Source: Oceanospirillaceae bacterium
Lineage (GTDB): Bacteria > Pseudomonadota > Gammaproteobacteria > Pseudomonadales > Balneatricaceae
DNA: 9,208 nucleotides
Reading direction: 5' to 3'
NCBI GenBank assembly: GCA_023954795.1
Contig: JAGSHA010000105.1
Span: 1-9,208, forward strand
Shown piece by piece: positions 6,579 through 9,208 of the stretch (position 1 is its first letter; each line of letters opens with the position of its first letter). Position numbers and translations under genes: made by a program. The notes beneath the pieces were generated by a model. It was not told the DNA's origin. It saw only the letters and a list, made by a program, of their open reading frames with translations, and did no database searches.

Positions 6579-6924
6579 GTTCTACGGGAATCTGTGCTTC
6601 AGATGTCGGCAGGTTGACGATAATCTGGCCTTCAACGATTTCAAAGGCGACCGGGTCGAGGTGGTCTTCGACACAAGGGCCGGAGACACAAACACCATCT
6701 TCAATCCGAAACAGAGCACCGTGTGTTGCGCATTGGATGTATTGTTTCTCGAAGTCGAGAAACTGGTCGGGCATCCACTCCAGTGGAATACTGCGGTGCG
6801 GACAGCTGTTACGGTAGAGGTAGAACGCGTCCCGATGGTTGATCAGCACCAGCTTAGTGGTACCGATATCAAACCCTTTGGCCTGTCCTGCTTCCAACTG
6901 ATCGGTTTGGCAAAGAACGGTCAT
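6568..6924 (-). CDS. Small Rieske-type [2Fe-2S] ferredoxin-like protein
   Basis: A 118-residue single-domain Rieske protein. The cluster ligands are Cys41 and His43 (SCPHRSIPLEW) and Cys65 and His68 (QCATHGALF). A typical later loop, DGVCVSGPC, is at 76-84. There is no signal peptide, transmembrane anchor or oxygenase catalytic domain, so it is probably a soluble cytoplasmic electron carrier like the ferredoxin subunits of dioxygenases or NirD-type subunits. No reductase or oxygenase partner lies nearby, so its partner is unknown. I chose the ATG at 6924 because GAGG sits 6 nt upstream. The ATG at 6978 has no ribosome site and would add 18 residues outside the Rieske fold. The stop lies within the hairpin shared with sfsA. 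It is transcribed away from the TonB-like gene. I recall a Rieske gene beside sfsA in pseudomonads too. Confidence 0.88.
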   Translation of the reverse strand: MTVLCQTDQLEAGQAKGFDIGTTKLVLINHRDAFYLYRNSCPHRSIPLEWMPDQFLDFEKQYIQCATHGALFRIEDGVCVSGPCVEDHLDPVAFEIVEGQIIVNLPTSEAQIPVEQLT

Positions 6925-6930
6925 TATTTT

Positions 6931-6934
6931 CCTC
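6931..6934 (-). promoter_or_regulatory. Ribosome binding site that fixes the Rieske start
   Basis: GAGG in GAGGAAAATA-ATG on the minus strand, with a 6-nt spacer. It favours the internal ATG at 6924 over the upstream ATG at 6978, which has no comparable site. Confidence 0.7.
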
Positions 6935-7025
6935 AGAATAGATCGTATTGAGCTGCCTGTTGTTACGGCGCTAACCATACTGCAGTTGTGTCATTTGGGG
7001 AATGGGGTGGGTAGCATCTTGAAAT

Positions 7026-7056
7026 GGATTAATGCGTTGCTGAAAGCATATCATCC
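7026..7056. repeat. Imperfect dyad upstream of tonB
   Basis: GGATTAATGC and GCATATCATCC can pair with two internal mismatches and a bulge around a 10-nt loop. It lies in the 193-bp gap between the Rieske and tonB genes, upstream of a TATACT -10-like hexamer (7076-7081) that has no good -35. It does not match the Fur-box consensus closely. Possible operator only. Confidence 0.22.
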
Positions 7057-7117
7057 GCAAACCCGCTGAACCGCTTATACTACCGGCATCTTCATTTTCA
7101 GACTGAGAACGCTTCAA

Positions 7118-7966
7118 TTGCGATCGACCGGATTTACCCGATCTCCTGCTTTACTGCTGCTGGCATTAGGACTGTCGCTGTTGTTGCATCTGTTGGTCCT
7201 GCTGGTGGCTGGAGATGACGCGCCTAAACTGGTCGAGTTGCCGGGACAGCACCGCCTGTTACAGGTCTCTATCGGTGCTAAGGCACCAGCTTCTTCGCTG
7301 CAAGCGTCACCGATGCTTCAACACACCCAATCAATACCGGTATCGTTTGATCCACCCGCGCCTCTGTCGGAAACAATACCGGTACAGCAGATACCTGCAG
7401 ATGGTAAGACAAGTGTTAAATCACCTGCGGCAGAGCCAGCAAAAGCGATCCCGTCCCATGTTGTTCCTGCGCCATCAAAAAGCCCTGAACCTAGCCCCGT
7501 TGAATTGAAGCCAGCGCAGAAGCCCTTAGTCGCGGCTAAAGCGACTGAGTTGCCTCAAACTGTTGAACCGGTTGCCCCAACTGCGCAGGTAAAAGAACAC
7601 CCGTCAGAAAGACATCAGTCCGAGATACCCGCGAAAGCCTTGGCCGCTCACACGGATGCGTCTGCGAGCCGTGAGCAGCAGGCCCGTTTTGTTGCTGCTA
7701 GCTACCGCCATCAAACGGCCGTGCCTTATCCGAAATTGGCCCGTCGACGCGGGCAGGAGGGGACTGTTTGGCTCAATGTACAGGTGGATACAGCGGGTGA
7801 GGTGTCTGATATTGAGGTGCTGGAGTCGTCAGGTTTTTCTCAGCTTGATCAGGCTGCACTAAAGACCGTACGCCGATGGTATTTTATTGCGGCCCGTCGG
7901 GATGGTCAGGCTGAGGTGTCTTATGTGAAGATACCGGTTAAATTTCAATTGGATAAGTCGCAATGA
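7118..7966 (+). CDS. tonB: TonB family energy transducer
   Basis: TonB-like inner-membrane protein that transmits proton-motive-force energy from ExbB/ExbD to outer-membrane receptors. The 282-residue protein has a short basic N-terminus and a single Leu-rich membrane helix (about 11-31). This helix contains Ser20 and His24 with the same four-residue spacing as the Ser16/His20 pair of E. coli TonB that is needed for ExbBD coupling. A long Pro/Ala/Lys-rich periplasmic spacer follows (about 55-155, repeated KP, EP and AP pairs). The C-terminal TonB domain is at about 203-278 (VPYPKLARRRGQEGTVWLNV...). The start is a TTG at 7118 with a weak GAGA-type ribosome site. No in-frame ATG exists between the upstream stop (7067) and the helix; CTG at 7103 is an alternative. 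Its stop overlaps the permease start (ATGA), so it is most likely a dedicated TonB for this uptake system. Several tonB paralogues may exist in the genome. Confidence 0.88.
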   Translation: MRSTGFTRSPALLLLALGLSLLLHLLVLLVAGDDAPKLVELPGQHRLLQVSIGAKAPASSLQASPMLQHTQSIPVSFDPPAPLSETIPVQQIPADGKTSVKSPAAEPAKAIPSHVVPAPSKSPEPSPVELKPAQKPLVAAKATELPQTVEPVAPTAQVKEHPSERHQSEIPAKALAAHTDASASREQQARFVAASYRHQTAVPYPKLARRRGQEGTVWLNVQVDTAGEVSDIEVLESSGFSQLDQAALKTVRRWYFIAARRDGQAEVSYVKIPVKFQLDKSQ

Positions 7967-8964
7967 TGCCCGCTGGAGCGTTACACCCCCGTACCTTGCT
8001 GATCGTGCTCTTAGCCGCGACGCCGTTGGTGATCTGGTTGGCGCTGCAGACCGGGGAGTTGACGGTGTCGCCCGCCGATCTGTGGACGCCGGATAGTCTG
8101 GCGCATCAGGTATTTGTGGAGCTGCGTCTGCCACGCCTCTGTCTGACCCTGTTGGCCGGTGCGTTATTAGGAGTCACGGGTGCGGCGGTACAGGCGATGT
8201 TTCGTAACCCTCTGGCGGATCCCAGTTTGATTGGTGTTTCTGCGGGTGCGGGGTTTGCCGCTGTGGCGATGCTGGTACTCGGCGATGCGGTGGTCTCTCA
8301 GATGGGTGCAGTCGCGTTACCGTTGAGTGCTTTTGTGGGTGGTTTGCTGGCAACGGGATTGGTATTTCGTATCGGACGGGGTGTCGACGGGGTGTCGGTA
8401 ACAACGATGCTGCTGGTGGGGATTGCGATAAATGCGATCGCCGCATCCGGTATCAGCGCATTGAAGTATTTCTCCGATGCATTCACGTTACGGCAGGTGG
8501 TGTTCTGGCTGATGGGTGGTTTACAGCATCAGGGATGGCAGGCCGTCTGGACGTTGCTGCTCATTGCCCTGCCGGTGTTGGTGGGGTTGTTCAGTCAGGG
8601 GCGTATTCTAAATCTATTGTTGCTGGGGGAGCGTCAGGCTGCGCTGCTTGGCGTCTCCGTGGTGCGCTGTCACCGTATTCTGATTTTACTCAGTGCCTTG
8701 GGTGTGGGCGCGGTTGTTGCTGTCGGTGGCATGATTGGTTTCGTGGGGTTAGTTGTGCCCCATCTGGTGCGCCTGTTGATTGGTCCGGATAATCGCTATT
8801 TATTACCGCTGGCCGCATTGCTGGGTGCACTGTTTCTGACGTTGGCGGATATTGTGGCCCGCGTGATTATCTCACCCGCCGAGATGCCATTAGGTGTGGT
8901 AACCGCATTAGTGGGTGGGCCGTTCTTCCTGATGATGATTGTCTACCGGCGGCGGGGAGCGTGA
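7963..8964 (+). CDS. hmuU: FecCD-family ABC transporter permease, probably heme (HmuU-like)
   Basis: Inner-membrane permease of a type II ABC importer for heme, siderophore-iron or cobalamin. At 333 residues it has the normal length, with about ten hydrophobic segments. Family signatures are RLPR (55-58), AVQAMFRNPLADPSLIGVSAG (75-95), the VSVTTMLLVGIAINAIA helix (145-160), the ATPase-contacting LGERQAALLGVSV (221-233), GFVGLVVPHLVRLLIGPD (259-276) and the C-terminal GVVTALVGGPFFLMMIVYRR (311-330). The overall character resembles HmuU/BhuU hemin permeases, and the TonB-permease-ATPase order supports iron or heme. Substrate identity is still inferred, and BtuC-like or siderophore permeases share most of these motifs. 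Two consecutive ATG codons (7963, 7966) overlap or abut the tonB stop; either can be the start. The stop shares one base with the ATPase start. Confidence 0.87.
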   Translation: MMPAGALHPRTLLIVLLAATPLVIWLALQTGELTVSPADLWTPDSLAHQVFVELRLPRLCLTLLAGALLGVTGAAVQAMFRNPLADPSLIGVSAGAGFAAVAMLVLGDAVVSQMGAVALPLSAFVGGLLATGLVFRIGRGVDGVSVTTMLLVGIAINAIAASGISALKYFSDAFTLRQVVFWLMGGLQHQGWQAVWTLLLIALPVLVGLFSQGRILNLLLLGERQAALLGVSVVRCHRILILLSALGVGAVVAVGGMIGFVGLVVPHLVRLLIGPDNRYLLPLAALLGALFLTLADIVARVIISPAEMPLGVVTALVGGPFFLMMIVYRRRGA

Positions 8965-9208
8965 TGATGTTGAACGTCAATGTGCAGCAATTTCGCCGCG
9001 GTGGTCGCTGCCTGCTACAAGACATTGAGTTGCAGTTTGCAGCGTCAGGATTCAGTGTCATTCTGGGACCCAATGGTGCGGGTAAGTCGACCCTGCTTAA
9101 GCTGATCGCCGGACAGGATAAAAGTGAGCAAGGCGGAATTCGATTGGATGGCGCGGATATTCATGCCATCGATCTGTCAGAACGTGCCTGTCGTCTGGCG
9201 ATGCTGAC
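8964..9208 (+). CDS. hmuV: ABC transporter ATP-binding protein, probably heme (HmuV-like); partial, 3' end beyond the window
   Basis: ATPase partner of the preceding permease. 81 complete codons are visible. The Walker A motif GPNGAGKST spans residues 35-43 with Lys41, followed by LLKLIAGQDKSEQGGIRLDG, the typical beta-sheet lead-in of FecE/BtuD/HmuV-type ATPases. The Q-loop, signature motif and Walker B lie beyond the right edge. The ATG at 8964 overlaps the permease stop by one base (TGATG). A second ATG follows immediately at 8967 and a GTG precedes at 8961. The tight junction implies translational coupling and a fixed permease:ATPase ratio. Assignment as an importer ATPase is confident; the heme substrate is inferred from context. 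Confidence 0.87.
   Translation, partial: MMLNVNVQQFRRGGRCLLQDIELQFAASGFSVILGPNGAGKSTLLKLIAGQDKSEQGGIRLDGADIHAIDLSERACRLAML

Noticed and set aside
6562..6951. 129-codon plus-strand ORF
   Set aside because: Antisense to the Rieske gene, which carries all four cluster ligands.
6925..6978. Longer start for the Rieske gene at the ATG at 6978
   Set aside because: There is no ribosome site, and the 18 extra residues lie outside the Rieske fold; the ATG at 6924 has GAGG 6 nt upstream.
7014..7093. GCATCTT occurring twice (7014 and 7087) as a direct repeat
   Set aside because: A 7-base match in a gap of this size is expected by chance, and the flanks differ.
7859..8134. Minus-strand ORFs opposite the permease (also 8174-8446, 8298-8486, 8867-9073)
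   Set aside because: They are shadows of the GC-rich membrane-protein genes on the plus strand, with low-complexity Pro/Arg/Ser composition.

Overview
The window reads as a chromosomal housekeeping locus from a Pseudomonas-like or Oceanospirillales-like gammaproteobacterium with moderate GC content. The assignment rests on gene order and protein character: dksA, gluQ, a tiny membrane ORF and a CbrA-type transporter-kinase run one way, with an aminotransferase and sfsA leading away from dksA. That matches the neighbourhood of the cbrAB locus in pseudomonads as I recall it. The genus cannot be fixed from this sequence alone. I see no mobile element, CRISPR array, tRNA or rRNA.

Left block (minus strand, about 4293 down to 1): dksA, a rho-independent terminator, gluQ, a 56-residue two-helix membrane ORF (cbrX-like), then cbrA, which runs off the left edge. 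The last three genes are tightly packed. gluQ and the small ORF are 10 bp apart, and the small ORF overlaps cbrA by 8 bp. DksA is the RNA polymerase cofactor of the stringent response, GluQ modifies queuosine in tRNA-Asp, and CbrA is the sensor of the carbon/nitrogen-balance two-component system. CbrA carries an SLC5-type transporter domain fused to a PAS-histidine kinase. The single frame stays open for all 917 codons seen and lacks only the end of its ATPase domain.

Middle block (plus strand, 4669-6533): a 375-bp non-coding gap with two hairpins in the dksA leader precedes a class I PLP aminotransferase. The aminotransferase overlaps sfsA by ATGA. sfsA converges with a small minus-strand Rieske [2Fe-2S] protein across a perfect 11-bp hairpin.

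Right block (plus strand, 7118 to the edge): a TonB-like energy transducer, a FecCD-family permease (HmuU-like) and the start of its ABC ATPase (HmuV-like) overlap at each junction. This looks like an iron or heme uptake operon. TonB would energise an outer-membrane receptor, and the permease and ATPase would move the ligand across the inner membrane. No periplasmic binding protein, receptor or ExbBD is encoded within the window.

Nothing here is clearly an undescribed system. The points most worth a second look are the coupled micro-ORF in front of cbrA, the dksA/gluQ terminator with a GTG-started gluQ that has no visible ribosome binding site, the structured dksA leader, and the TonB-headed transporter operon.
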